Shown here one piece after another: positions 55,601 to 63,674 of a stretch of 64,000 nucleotides of DNA (the first letter of the stretch is position 1; each line of letters starts with the position of its first letter). The DNA comes from an uncultured Porphyromonadaceae bacterium (GTDB lineage: Bacteria; Bacteroidota; Bacteroidia; Bacteroidales; Muribaculaceae). The translations under genes were made by a program, and so were the position numbers. Below the pieces are notes generated by a model that ran no database searches, had not been told where the DNA came from, and was given only the letters and a program-made list of their open reading frames with translations. The stretch is taken from NCBI GenBank assembly GCA_902495075.1, contig CABUVO010000009.1, positions 43,367 through 107,366 of the forward strand, written 5' to 3'.

Positions 55601-55839
55601 CTTGTCTTTTTCAGGTTAGACTCGTCCTGATAGACCACCACTCCTGGCATCGGATCTCCGTTTTCATCAATAACAAGTCCTGTTATCTTGAATTTGCCGG
55701 CATTTTTATTGGGGGATGAATTTGTTTGTGTACCCTTAGAAGTGGCTGTACGCTTCTGTGCACAGACCGGTTCTATTGGCAATGCCAAGGACACCGTCAA
55801 CAGCAAAAGATATATAGTGATGTAATTTTTTAGTTTCAT
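52645..55839 (-). CDS. SusC/RagA-family TonB-linked outer membrane transporter (operon pair 2)
   Basis: The 1064-residue product has a signal peptide (ending VCAQ) and a Ser/Thr/Asn-rich linker to about 50. The carboxypeptidase-D-like domain (ITGLVIDENGDPMPGVVVYQD) spans about 55-130, the plug has NRIESVRILKDASASAVYGSR, and the barrel ends AQINF. It is full length, in contrast to the 816-residue SusC relative upstream in the same operon. It is a TonB-dependent importer; the substrate is unknown, and the lack of glycosidases nearby argues against a simple polysaccharide locus. Confidence 0.94.
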   Translation of the reverse strand: MKLKNYITIYLLLLTVSLALPIEPVCAQKRTATSKGTQTNSSPNKNAGKFKITGLVIDENGDPMPGVVVYQDESNLKKTSAVTDTDGRYTLFLDAPNNLVTASFMGYKKKTLRPNNKSQLNFQMEINAVEMEEAVVLGYYSKAKDSFTGTAVYVNGDELRNVNNTNFFDGLKVFDPSFQVMDPKGMFGSDPNHIPDQIEIRGQNSMPDISQSNLQTITSLPIFILDGFEVSVQKIYDLDMNRIESVRILKDASASAVYGSRAANGVVLIETKSPEAGVLRVSYTLNCGMQIPDLSSYNLMNAAEMLEFQKAAGVFDATNPGEDPGNKLNSYNLIKKEIMSGTDTYWLSKPLQVGFQQKHSIFIDGSVNKLSKEKGNIRYSINLGYGNTNGVMKGSNRSTYEAGTKFMYTSDKIFITNDMQFSMITSGESPYGSFSTYTSALPYFREKDADGNYYRTLSLHNIAPEGMELGVSPIQQSPIYEAKYLNSYNKGENLGFRNNTSINWSVVQGLRIKGSFSISYDFDRTDVFLSPASFEYINDNNNTINNPDVLYNRGKYTLSNSHTLSYSGNIVASYTKSFGVHDIQAILGGEIREAQSNSDGYIVTGFMGNALDYLSYAAQYEQFGRPSGIESTTRSLGAFTNLSYSYDNRYLVDVTARMDGSSLYGKNQQTAPYWSAGIRWNADKEKFLKGNETFSKLAVRANIGTTGNQNFSRNQAASLYYYQTPVYGGFFGAIINTLGNPDLRGQRTFNRNIGVEATLFNNRVNFDFNYYYNTTSGNLTDITIAPSIGFSSYKTNMGDVTNRGVDFSLSYVPIRTKDILLNFTLNGAHNRNRITKISDTLKKYNETINDRIQNDEKNEYTTVFLFKEGESMNTIYAVRSLGIDPGTGKEIFLNKNGEKTFVWNAEDQVPVGVTEPILQGYFGVNLRYKSWEIGTNLNYSFGADRYNYTLHQRIENVDYMVNNDRRALLERWKQPGDIARYKAINDNSRTKASSRFVQKENRLSLTSLRLSYTIPREVLRDKILSMVRLSVTANELFYWSTIKQERGLSYPFARSINFSAQINF

Positions 55840-55857
55840 GATTGTGGGTTAGGCGTT

Positions 55858-57312
55858 TTACAATGCATTGTCTGGCACAGGCAAAGTGTATTTCTTATTG
55901 TCCATCTCTATGTATGAGCCATCATAAGCAGATATATGCTTATGATTAAGCCTTTTGTGGTAAAAGAAAATCTGCCCTTCTCCCCAGAACTCACGTGCAT
56001 ATTCTTCGGCAATGGCTTCGCGCACATCAGCTTTATCAAGTTCTTTTTCTTGTCGGCGTTGTGTTACGTAAGCCGCTCCTTTGCTCGTTTCCAGATCGAT
56101 GAGCCATTGTGCTGCCTGATCTGTATTATCGGTTTCATTCAGGCTTTCGGCTGCTATGAGTGCTACTTCTCCAAGCTTTATGAAAGGTATGCGTACTGGA
56201 AGACTTGCCGTTTCCCCCGTGGTTGTCTTGTTGTAGTCTATCAGCAACGATTCTTTGCTAAATTTGCCTGACATTACATAGTCATTGTTTCCAACTGAGT
56301 TGAACCATGCGCGATATCGGATATCTGCCGCTGCGGGGAATATCTGTCTCAAGTCAGCACGTGTTCTTATCTTCCTTTTCTCAAACATAGTTTCTGCAAC
56401 TTCCGTCAGACCATCCGGAGGTGAGGCGATTCCAAAGATATGCTCTCTTGAAAAACTGAAATCCGGACCATATTTCCCGGGTGTGAAATAATAGAACACC
56501 TGACTGCGGGCTTCAACATCTCTGATGTGGTTGAATGTTTCATCTGCATATTGAAAGGCTCTGGAATAGTCGCCCACATAGAGCGCGACTCTTGCCATCA
56601 TGGCTGTCACGGCATAATAGTTCATTTCAAATGTCCTCAGGCGGCTGTCTATTTCTCCAGGCTTGACAGGAAAAAGATTTATACCTTTAAGGATCGGATC
56701 GTTGGGTTTCAGCAGCTCTGCGGCATGCTCAAGATCTTTTGTGATTTTGGCTATCAGTTCGGTTGAAGACACTGGAGCTCCGACAGCGGTGCCGAAATCG
56801 GTCATGTATGGGAGAGCAACATAATTTGGATTTTCGCTGAAAGATGGGTGGAAGAGCCGCAGCAGTTCGAAATGAAGAGTTGCCCTGAGCGCGTAGGCTT
56901 CCCCTGTGATAATCTCTTTCTGACCATCATTGTAGAACACCACATCTGTATTCTCAATCTCCTTTATCAGTTTGTTGGCTGCGGAGATTGCGCGGTACAT
57001 CTCTCTCCAAATATCGGAAAGAGTACCCTGTCGTTCAATCTCCTCGTAATTGAATTCGCTGTATGCCTTTGTTGTTTCATCTACGGGTACGAAATTCTGA
57101 CCCATGAACTCCAGCATACCAACCGAAAGGTTTTCACCATATAAAGTCGGTTGGCGAAGCTGGGTATATATGTCGGTCAGTGCATTGTAGAAGGAATTTT
57201 CATCCTCGAAAAATTTCTTGTCGTTCACGCTCGTGTTGTCCGATTGCACATCGAACCAATTGGAACAAGAGGTCATTAAGAGAATAAATGCCAGGTATAT
57301 GATTTTTTTCAT
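55858..57312 (-). CDS. SusD/RagB-family lipoprotein (operon pair 1)
   Basis: The 484-residue product starts at the ATG 57312, which gives MKKIIYLAFILLMTSCSNWF with lipobox MTSC. An in-frame start 78 bases upstream would overlap the preceding gene's end and bury the signal peptide, so it was rejected. SusD motifs include EAYALRATLHFELLRLF, MNYYAVTAMMARVALYVGDY and EEYAREFWGEGQIFFYHKR. It resembles the 481-residue SusD downstream. It is the lid of the short SusC relative before it. Confidence 0.92.
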   Translation of the reverse strand: MKKIIYLAFILLMTSCSNWFDVQSDNTSVNDKKFFEDENSFYNALTDIYTQLRQPTLYGENLSVGMLEFMGQNFVPVDETTKAYSEFNYEEIERQGTLSDIWREMYRAISAANKLIKEIENTDVVFYNDGQKEIITGEAYALRATLHFELLRLFHPSFSENPNYVALPYMTDFGTAVGAPVSSTELIAKITKDLEHAAELLKPNDPILKGINLFPVKPGEIDSRLRTFEMNYYAVTAMMARVALYVGDYSRAFQYADETFNHIRDVEARSQVFYYFTPGKYGPDFSFSREHIFGIASPPDGLTEVAETMFEKRKIRTRADLRQIFPAAADIRYRAWFNSVGNNDYVMSGKFSKESLLIDYNKTTTGETASLPVRIPFIKLGEVALIAAESLNETDNTDQAAQWLIDLETSKGAAYVTQRRQEKELDKADVREAIAEEYAREFWGEGQIFFYHKRLNHKHISAYDGSYIEMDNKKYTLPVPDNAL

Positions 57313-57325
57313 AATTGCCGGTAGG

Positions 57326-59776
57326 TTAGAAAGAAATACGTAAAGATAATGCCATTGTGCGTGCATAGGGATAGAGAATTCCACGCACAACGTCTGATGA
57401 GCCTGTGCGAATCAGATTATTAGCTGATAGTGCCAGCGTGAGATCTCTCATGCGCATCTTTTTTAGAATCTTTGGGGCGAACGAGTATCCTAATTGTACT
57501 GAGCTTAGTCCGAATTCGTTGCTGTTGCGGTAACAGGATTCATTGACAATTGCATTCAGCCACCATTCCCGATAGCGCACGGAGGCTCCTAAATTACCGC
57601 TGAATTCGGGGGCAATGTCTCCGTCTATAGAATTTCCTTCGTGAAGTTCAGACACTGTGCGATATGTGCCGGAATTAGTGGCGTTACTTTCGGCTGCCTG
57701 TGCGTTATAGAGGTTGCCGAAATATTCAGGAAGTTTTTTAATTTTATTTCGGTTGTGAGCTCCGGATATAAACGCGCTGAGCGACCACCCCTTCACATTG
57801 TCTAATATATTTGCATTCAGATGGAATTCTACACCCTGGTTTTCAATTTCTCCTCCGTTGGAAATGGTATTCTCCCAACCCGTTGAGAGTGGAAGACGAG
57901 AAAAAATTAAAGCGTCTTTTGTGAGATTATTATAATAATTAAAGCTAAGTGAAAAGCGACTGTAATCGAAAAGCAGCGTCACGTTGCGGTTATGCACAGT
58001 ATACCACTTTATATCGCGGTTTGGCATTGACTGGATTGCAGATCCTATGAGATAATAGTTGTAAACATACTCATTGCCGATATTCGGTTTATATGTCACA
58101 TTATAGTCATCATCGTTGAAACCGACACCTCCAGCTGTGCCTAAGGATGCATTAAGAACGAAACGCTTTATGCCGGAATTTCTAAGAAATGATTCATTGT
58201 GGATATTCCAGTTTATGCCCACTCCGTAGAACCAGGCGTTTCTTTTCCCCGGAGACAGACGCGATGAACGGTTGAAGTTGACGTTTCCGCGGATGGAGTA
58301 GCGGCTGTCGAATGAATAATAAGCTGTGGCTATTGCCTGCAGCGTATGGTCGTAAGTGCGGTTTGCCACGGGCTTTTGATCAGTATCGTAAGCCTTGGTA
58401 AAGGATATGTATGCCATCCGGTCGGTAGGAATTCCTACGCCGGCATACGATTCGTCATAATACTTGCCACTGAAGGCGCGAATACCTGCCGAAGCTCCTA
58501 TGTCAGACTTACCGAGGTGAGCACCATAATCCACAGATAATGCCCCTTCAAATGATAACGTGTTGTCTCTCAGGATATCATAACGTCCGGCATTATTCCC
58601 GGTTTCGGTATCTTCATAAAGCGCGGAAGAAGGAGAGATATAGATGTCATGACGTGTTGTTTCGCGGGCAAAAGCAAACAATCCATTGATGGAAAATCCG
58701 TTTTTAAGACTGAGTCTTACGTTGAGATTGTCGTAAACCTCATAAGTCTTGGTTTCATCAAAGGAATTAAGCGATGCTTCATAGACTGGATTCAGCATTT
58801 TTTTGTCTCCGCCGGCATCAAGTGTAGTGTATGGAATGCCAGATGGATCAACAGCCCTCCACTCCGGATTCAGAGTGCGAAAATAATCGTAAGTGCCATA
58901 TGTTGAGGCTTTCCCTTTTATCTGGTTGAACACGATATCGTTGGATATATGCACAGCCCTCATATTGTATTCGATATAGGAGTTGAGACCGAGAATGTCG
59001 TTTTTAGAGCCTTTCATCACGCCGCTGCTCGCCGGTGAGAAGCGTGCCGAAAATTTATATTTCACATAGTCGTCACCCCCTTCAATGTTGAGTTTATGAC
59101 GATTTTGAAAGCCTGTGTGTAAAGGCACTTTCATCCAGTCTGTATTCACCGGTGATCCTGCAAACTCGGGGTTTGTTTTATGAGAGCTTAAATCAGCTCT
59201 CTGAAATATGGCATCGAAAAGATAGCTTACCTTCAGTCGTCCGGATGTTGGCTTATGAGTGATGATTTCTATCACTCCGTTGCCTCCGTTTATCCCAAAA
59301 CGAGATAGGCTCACCGGATCTTTATAGACAATGACTTTGGCAATGTCATTAATATCCATATTCATCATCTGGCGCAAAGGCACACGTGCCCCATCTATAA
59401 TGAAAAGCGGCAGCGAGGTCTGGTCGGTGTTCATGGTCCAGTGCGCTTTTCCCCGTATGGTCACGGATGACGGTAAATAGCCTGGCATGTCACCGTAAAC
59501 AGATTTCATTTCATCGCATAGCGATGGCTCAAGGATACGGAGTGCCTCCCACCAGTCGGTAAGGCTCGCTTTTTTCAATTCATCTCCCGATATCATTCTG
59601 TCAGCAGGAGCTACTGAAGAGAAGGGTAAAGAATCTGTAAAAACATTAGGCAATTCACCGTTCACATGAAGCGTCGTTGCTATTATGATTGTCGCAACCA
59701 GCAGCAAGCGACTTGATAAATGTTTTTTTGATTTTATATGATGTAGGTGCATAAACGAATTGGTGAAATGATTCAA
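57326..59776 (-). CDS. Short SusC-like TonB-dependent receptor lacking the regulatory domain
   Basis: This 816-residue protein has a membrane-targeting N terminus (LLLVATIIIATTL). It lacks the roughly 80-residue carboxypeptidase-D-like domain and goes straight to the plug (SVTIRGKAHWTMNTDQTSLPLFIIDGARV, then DIAKVIVYKDPVSLSRFGINGGNG, a degenerate version of the SusC signature). The barrel ends LRISF. It is about 200 residues shorter than its relatives. A second ATG at 59752 could be the start. It is the first gene of the long operon and is paired with the SusD after it. Confidence 0.85.
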   Translation of the reverse strand: MNHFTNSFMHLHHIKSKKHLSSRLLLVATIIIATTLHVNGELPNVFTDSLPFSSVAPADRMISGDELKKASLTDWWEALRILEPSLCDEMKSVYGDMPGYLPSSVTIRGKAHWTMNTDQTSLPLFIIDGARVPLRQMMNMDINDIAKVIVYKDPVSLSRFGINGGNGVIEIITHKPTSGRLKVSYLFDAIFQRADLSSHKTNPEFAGSPVNTDWMKVPLHTGFQNRHKLNIEGGDDYVKYKFSARFSPASSGVMKGSKNDILGLNSYIEYNMRAVHISNDIVFNQIKGKASTYGTYDYFRTLNPEWRAVDPSGIPYTTLDAGGDKKMLNPVYEASLNSFDETKTYEVYDNLNVRLSLKNGFSINGLFAFARETTRHDIYISPSSALYEDTETGNNAGRYDILRDNTLSFEGALSVDYGAHLGKSDIGASAGIRAFSGKYYDESYAGVGIPTDRMAYISFTKAYDTDQKPVANRTYDHTLQAIATAYYSFDSRYSIRGNVNFNRSSRLSPGKRNAWFYGVGINWNIHNESFLRNSGIKRFVLNASLGTAGGVGFNDDDYNVTYKPNIGNEYVYNYYLIGSAIQSMPNRDIKWYTVHNRNVTLLFDYSRFSLSFNYYNNLTKDALIFSRLPLSTGWENTISNGGEIENQGVEFHLNANILDNVKGWSLSAFISGAHNRNKIKKLPEYFGNLYNAQAAESNATNSGTYRTVSELHEGNSIDGDIAPEFSGNLGASVRYREWWLNAIVNESCYRNSNEFGLSSVQLGYSFAPKILKKMRMRDLTLALSANNLIRTGSSDVVRGILYPYARTMALSLRISF

Positions 59777-59791
59777 CGCGCTGTAAAATTA

Positions 59792-59799
59792 CAAAAATA
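59792..59799 (-). promoter_or_regulatory. -7 box for the thirteen-gene operon
   Basis: TATTTTTG on the minus strand ends 16 bases before the first ATG and about 40 before the second. No -33 TTTG at normal spacing was found, so it may need an activator. Confidence 0.5.
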
Positions 59800-59830
59800 A
59801 ATTTAAATTAACAAAATATTAACAGTTTTA

Positions 59831-59944
59831 TCATAATTTTATTAAAATGTAATCTTTGAGAAAGCATTTCGCGATGTTGTTTGCCATGATGGCATAAGCC
59901 GCCGCCCTCGCGCCAACCTCTGATGCCCTGATTCCGCTCTCCAT
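59831..59944 (-). CDS. Possible 37-residue peptide (doubtful)
   Basis: A short frame (MESGIRASEVGARAAAYAIM..., 37 residues) begins 14 bases after a perfect minus-strand -7 box TAATTTTG (59958-59965). The first 25 codons are G-C-richer than the surroundings, while the last codons run into the AT-rich operon leader, as if a longer gene had lost its 3' end. It could be a truncated gene or a leader peptide of the operon. No family is recognised. Confidence 0.3.
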   Translation of the reverse strand: MESGIRASEVGARAAAYAIMANNIAKCFLKDYILIKL

Positions 59945-60234
59945 TTTTTTCGTGTTGCAAAATTACTCCATACCTCATTTCCCCGCAATACCCACTTTTA
60001 GGTAATTTCAGACTTAATCTGCCGAGATTGGTCAGATATATTTTATAGTTCGATAGAAAATTCTGTTACCGTTCATTTCAGCAAATGGTTCCCTCTCTTC
60101 AAATTTTCATGAACGCAATATGCCCATTTTCCGGGTATGCTGTTTGTTCCGGAAAATAGGTTACTTTTCCCTTAAAGCGGATTTTTTTCAAACCGCCGTT
60201 TATTAGTAATTTTGCACTTGAAAACTAAAGCATT
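59945..60234. promoter_or_regulatory. Divergent regulatory region before the AraC gene
   Basis: There is no gene on the + strand. A 9-bp inverted repeat ATTTTCCGG/CCGGAAAAT (60126-60134, 60149-60157) lies about 50 bases before the + strand -7 box TAATTTTG (60207-60214), which is 20 bases ahead of the ATG at 60235. The inverted repeat could be an operator; this is inferred. Confidence 0.45.
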
Positions 60235-60306
60235 ATGGCAAACGAAGTAAAAATAGATAACATACGCCGTCTCAACGACTATTAAGGATTCGAGCATCTG
60301 AACCCG

Positions 60307-61134
60307 ATGATAGCCGTCGGACATTATGAAGGAGAGCCGGAACCGGGCGCAACCACCTACGAATTTGGCGTATACGCCATTTATGTCAAGGAGACCAAAG
60401 GCTGCGAGCTGAACTACGGACTTACGAAATATGATTTCGATGAAATGTCTGTCACCGCTTTTGCACCCGGTCAGAAAGTCACGACCGTTGTGGAGGAGGG
60501 ACAGGAACAGCCACGCTGGACTGTACTTGCTTTCCATACGGATTTTCTTGTCCGCACATCATTAGGCGGTAAGATGTCATCATACGGATATTTCTCTTAC
60601 AATAGTAACGAGACTCTGCACCTCTCACAGGGAGAGGTTGACTTGCTGGGTGCCGTCCTCTCACTGATAGAGCGGGAGATGAAACACAGCATAGACCGTC
60701 ATTCACGTTCCATTATAATATCTCACATCGAGGTATTCCTTGATTATTGTCTTCGTTTCTACGAGCGACAGTTCTATTCACGCGAGGTCATCAACAGCAC
60801 TGTCATCGAAAAATTCAATGCCTTGCTTGACGGATACATGGTAAATGAAATCAGGGAAAAGGGATTGCCGACAGTGGCCTATTTCGCCGACAGGCTGAAC
60901 CTGTCGCCCGGTTACTTCGGCGAGCTTGTCAAGACAAGCACCGGGACAACGGCAAAGGACATGATTGCCGACCGCCTTGTCTGTGCCGCCCGTGAACTGC
61001 TCAACGACCTCACACTTTCCGTGACCCAAGTAGGCGACATGCTTGGATTTGAATACCCCCAGCATTTTGTCCGTTTCTTCAAGCGCCGCACAGGACGCAC
61101 TCCGAAAGAATACAGGACAATCGCTGCAAATTGA
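60307..61134 (+). CDS. AraC-family transcriptional regulator with upstream nonsense codon
   Basis: The original start appears to be ATG 60235 (MANEVKIDNIRRLNDY), but a TAA at 60283-60285 follows where a Tyr codon is expected, and the same frame continues GFEHLNP to the in-frame ATG 60307. The remaining 275 residues carry a cupin-like ligand domain (LNYGLTKYDFDEMSVTAFAPGQKV) and a C-terminal double helix-turn-helix (NLSPGYFGELVKTSTGTTAKDMI, then LTLSVTQVGDMLGFEYPQHFVRFFKRRTGRTPKEYR). It may survive by restarting at 60307 or be a recent pseudogene. It is divergent from the long operon, so it could once have regulated it. Confidence 0.8.
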   Translation: MIAVGHYEGEPEPGATTYEFGVYAIYVKETKGCELNYGLTKYDFDEMSVTAFAPGQKVTTVVEEGQEQPRWTVLAFHTDFLVRTSLGGKMSSYGYFSYNSNETLHLSQGEVDLLGAVLSLIEREMKHSIDRHSRSIIISHIEVFLDYCLRFYERQFYSREVINSTVIEKFNALLDGYMVNEIREKGLPTVAYFADRLNLSPGYFGELVKTSTGTTAKDMIADRLVCAARELLNDLTLSVTQVGDMLGFEYPQHFVRFFKRRTGRTPKEYRTIAAN

Positions 61135-61149
61135 TAATCATCCACCACG

Positions 61150-61368
61150 ATGTCAATCCCCACAACCGTAGCCGGTAATCCGGCACGAATCATCAAGAAG
61201 ATTGCGGCATTACGACAGTTATGCGACAAATACAGCCCCGGTATTGACCCGGAAGCAGAAATCGCGCGATTCATAAAGACAGTCTGCATTGTAAGAATCG
61301 ACATCGACAGCGTCAACGGCAAAGAGGCAATAGAACTGACACGGGCAAGAACCAACGGTCAATCGTAG
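61150..61368 (+). CDS. Small ORF with acetyltransferase-tail remnant
   Basis: This 72-residue frame begins with TTVAGNPARIIKKI, the typical C-terminal end of hexapeptide-repeat acetyltransferases (maa/lacA type), but without the repeats before it. The rest (EAEIARFIKTVCIVRIDIDSVNGKEAIEL) is not recognised. It is probably a remnant of a deleted acetyltransferase gene fused to other sequence. Its end overlaps the convergent TIGR04076 gene by ten bases. Confidence 0.35.
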   Translation: MSIPTTVAGNPARIIKKIAALRQLCDKYSPGIDPEAEIARFIKTVCIVRIDIDSVNGKEAIELTRARTNGQS

Positions 61369-61751
61369 TCGATTCGCTCGATTTTGAAGATGACAGGGCG
61401 GGTGCCGTCATTGCAGCAGGCAATCATTGTGTTCTCGTCGCGCATCCAGCCCTTCATTATCGAACCACCTTGCAAGCCGGTATAGATATAGCGGGAGATT
61501 GCATCCCAGGCTTCGGAACAGAACGGCTTCTTCGGTCCTCCGGCAATATCATCGGGATTGCCGTCTGTTTTCACAAGGGTGTTCAGACCGCAATGCCAAT
61601 AGTCATCGCGCTCGTCATCGCGGTAGAAGACAAACTCATCGCCTTTGTTATAGACCGGGCATTTGCCGGAACAAGGGTTGGCGCAATACTTTTGTTGATA
61701 TTCGGGATACAATTTGGTGTCGAGCACCGTTACTTTCACTTTATGTTTCAT
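61359..61751 (-). CDS. TIGR04076-family protein
   Basis: This 130-residue protein has several conserved Cys (YCANPCSGKCPVYNKGDEF, WHCGLNTL, KPFCSEAWDAISRYIYTGLQGG, MIACCNDGTRPVIFKIER), the pattern of the TIGR04076 family. The Cys cluster suggests metal binding. There is no signal peptide. Function is unknown. A perfect -7 box TAATTTTG lies at 61783-61790 on the minus strand. Confidence 0.85.
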   Translation of the reverse strand: MKHKVKVTVLDTKLYPEYQQKYCANPCSGKCPVYNKGDEFVFYRDDERDDYWHCGLNTLVKTDGNPDDIAGGPKKPFCSEAWDAISRYIYTGLQGGSIMKGWMRDENTMIACCNDGTRPVIFKIERIDYD

Positions 61752-61782
61752 AATCTTTTGAGTCGGATTGAAATTCCAACTG

Positions 61783-61790
61783 CAAAATTA
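61783..61790 (-). promoter_or_regulatory. -7 box for the TIGR04076 gene
   Basis: A perfect TAATTTTG on the minus strand lies 31 bases before the start codon. Confidence 0.55.
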
Positions 61791-61902
61791 ACAAATATCG
61801 GAAGACATTTGTTAAAACCGGACACTCCCTGAGATATAAATACAGTGATAATCCGCCTTCCTACGTTGTCAGCTTATTACAGACTCGCCCTGCCGGGACT
61901 GG

Positions 61903-62562
61903 TCAAAGATACTTGCTTGCTTCTTTAAGGCTAAGAGGATTCATCTTATCGCGATGTCTTTCTATGAAACCACGTACCCATTCCGGATTGGATTTGGAAT
62001 AATCCCGAAGACTCCAGCCAATTGCCTTGTTGATGAAAAACTCTGAACTGCCGAAGTTATTGACAAGAATCTTTTCAAGCAGTGCCGTATTTGTGTCGAG
62101 TTTACGGCACAACTGATGATCGATGGCGATACGACGTACCCAGAAGTCATCGTCTTCAGACCAGTTCAACATCAAATCATTTATCCTGCTGTCTGTGAAT
62201 GCGATATTACCGACAATCCTGTCAAGACCATCTATGGTATCCCACCATTGTTTTGAACGGACAAATTTCTCGATGGAAGCGACATCATCATATTTCAGGA
62301 ATTTCTGCATCGCTACCAGATAGTCCATAACCACATATTGAAACTCGCGGTATTCATCATTCCAGCATTTTTCCAGGAAATCCCAGTCAACGACACCTAC
62401 TTTCTTTTCTTTATTAAGGATGGATTTATAAACAGCCTTTCTTTTAGGCGTCGGGATGCCATAATACTTGAACTTATCACGCATATATGAAGACATCTTC
62501 TTAGCGTTATCCTCATCACGCAACAGTTCGAAAGCCTCTTTTATTTCCTGATACTTGTCCAT
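61903..62562 (-). CDS. DNA alkylation repair protein (AlkD-like)
   Basis: This 219-residue HEAT-repeat protein begins YQEIKEAFELLRDEDNAKKMSSYMRDKFKYYGIPTPKRK. It contains AlkD-family motifs (YREFQYVVMDYL, WWDTIDGLDRIVGNIA, FWVRRIAIDHQL, FFINKAIGWSLRDYSK). AlkD enzymes release 3-methyl- and 7-methyl-purines without flipping the base; the conserved Trp/Asp/Arg surface is kept here. A 118-base piece of a close relative recurs at 63675-63792. Confidence 0.9.
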   Translation of the reverse strand: MDKYQEIKEAFELLRDEDNAKKMSSYMRDKFKYYGIPTPKRKAVYKSILNKEKKVGVVDWDFLEKCWNDEYREFQYVVMDYLVAMQKFLKYDDVASIEKFVRSKQWWDTIDGLDRIVGNIAFTDSRINDLMLNWSEDDDFWVRRIAIDHQLCRKLDTNTALLEKILVNNFGSSEFFINKAIGWSLRDYSKSNPEWVRGFIERHRDKMNPLSLKEASKYL

Positions 62563-62585
62563 ATATGTATTTTTATTTTAGATTG

Positions 62586-62593
62586 CAAAATTA
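62586..62593 (-). promoter_or_regulatory. -7 box for the alkylation-repair gene
   Basis: A perfect TAATTTTG lies on the minus strand, 23 bases ahead of the start. A small inverted repeat CAAAACG/CGTTTTG (62618-62639) lies near the -33 position and might be an operator. Confidence 0.55.
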
Positions 62594-62814
62594 GCCATTT
62601 TCACGGGAATTCAGTACCAAAACGTTGTCATTCGTTTTGCCATGATTGTCTATTGATTGAGTGACAATTTTAATCATAGTCGGCAAATAAGCTTTTGTAA
62701 AAGCCAATAAAAGTAGCATTCATAGTTTTTCAGCACCTTGAACACTCATTAGTTTTTGGGATGGCTATCTGATATTTTGAATATTTAAAATATAATTATA
62801 AATTTGTAATTGAA

Positions 62815-63645
62815 ATGAATAAGGATGAACTCGTAGCAAAAGCTCCGTATGTTTTGCGATATGTTCCGACATTCTGAGTTGACTATATAGAGATTCCGGG
62901 TCCGACAATCCAACAGGCGGAGGTAAGATATACTTACCGTATTCCCGAACAGGACAATATCTAGGAGGCAGTTCAGATTATTCTGCGTCGCTTCCGCACT
63001 CTTGTTGACGCTCCGATTCATATCAAGGACGATGGATTTGCTACCACCGATGAGAGTCAGTACAATGTCCTCCGCGAAGCACTCGCCAACATGGTAATGC
63101 ACGCCGACCACTTCGACTCATTGCGCTCCTGTATCCGCGTCTACACCGACCATATCGAGTTTATGAATGGAGGCGCTTTCCCTTTACCGGTGAATGACAT
63201 CCTCGGACGAATTTACTCCAAGCTGCGCAATCCTACAATAGCCAAACTATTCCGTTTTGTCGGTATTGCTGAAAATGCCGGCTACGGCATGAACAAGCTT
63301 GTAAGCTGGGAATCGCTGACCGGAACCCGTCCGACTATCGAGAGCTACCGTACAATCGCAGTCGTTTCATTCCCTCTGAAATCAGCAGTTAAGAGAAAAG
63401 CGGGAAATGGCGGTGTTGGTAAAGATGGTGCTAAAGATGGTGCTAAAGATGGTGCTAAAACAACATCTCGCCAAGACGCCATCTTAGCTCTTATGATGGA
63501 TAATCCAGAAATCACTTTGGATGAAATAGCAAAAGAGATTGGAGTTGGAACTTCTACTATTGACCGTGAAATAGTAAAAATGACACATCTCGTACGAAGA
63601 GTCGGATCAAGGAACGGAGGCTATTGGGAAATCATTGAAGATTAG
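62815..63645 (+). pseudogene. Broken ATPase-domain transcriptional regulator (AlbA/HATPase_c_4 type)
   Basis: One reading frame runs from ATG 62815 to 63645 but is interrupted by TGA (62875-62877) and TAG (62962-62964). Between the stops the translation stays family-like (VDYIEIPGPTIQQAEVRYTY; then DESQYNVLREALANMVMHADH and RVYTDHIEFMNGGAFP). The N-terminal DNA-binding domain is missing. The C-terminal third has a KDGAKDGAKDGAK stretch from three exact 12-base repeats (63421-63456) and a winged helix (ITLDEIAKEIGVGTSTIDREI). The last 184 residues, from 63091, could still be translated. Confidence 0.75.
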
Positions 63646-63674
63646 AATCCATATAGAACGCGCTAAGAGGTTCA

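Noticed and set aside
57313..57390. 26-residue extension of the SusD gene of pair 1
   Set aside because: It overlaps the end of the preceding SusC-like gene and buries the lipoprotein signal.
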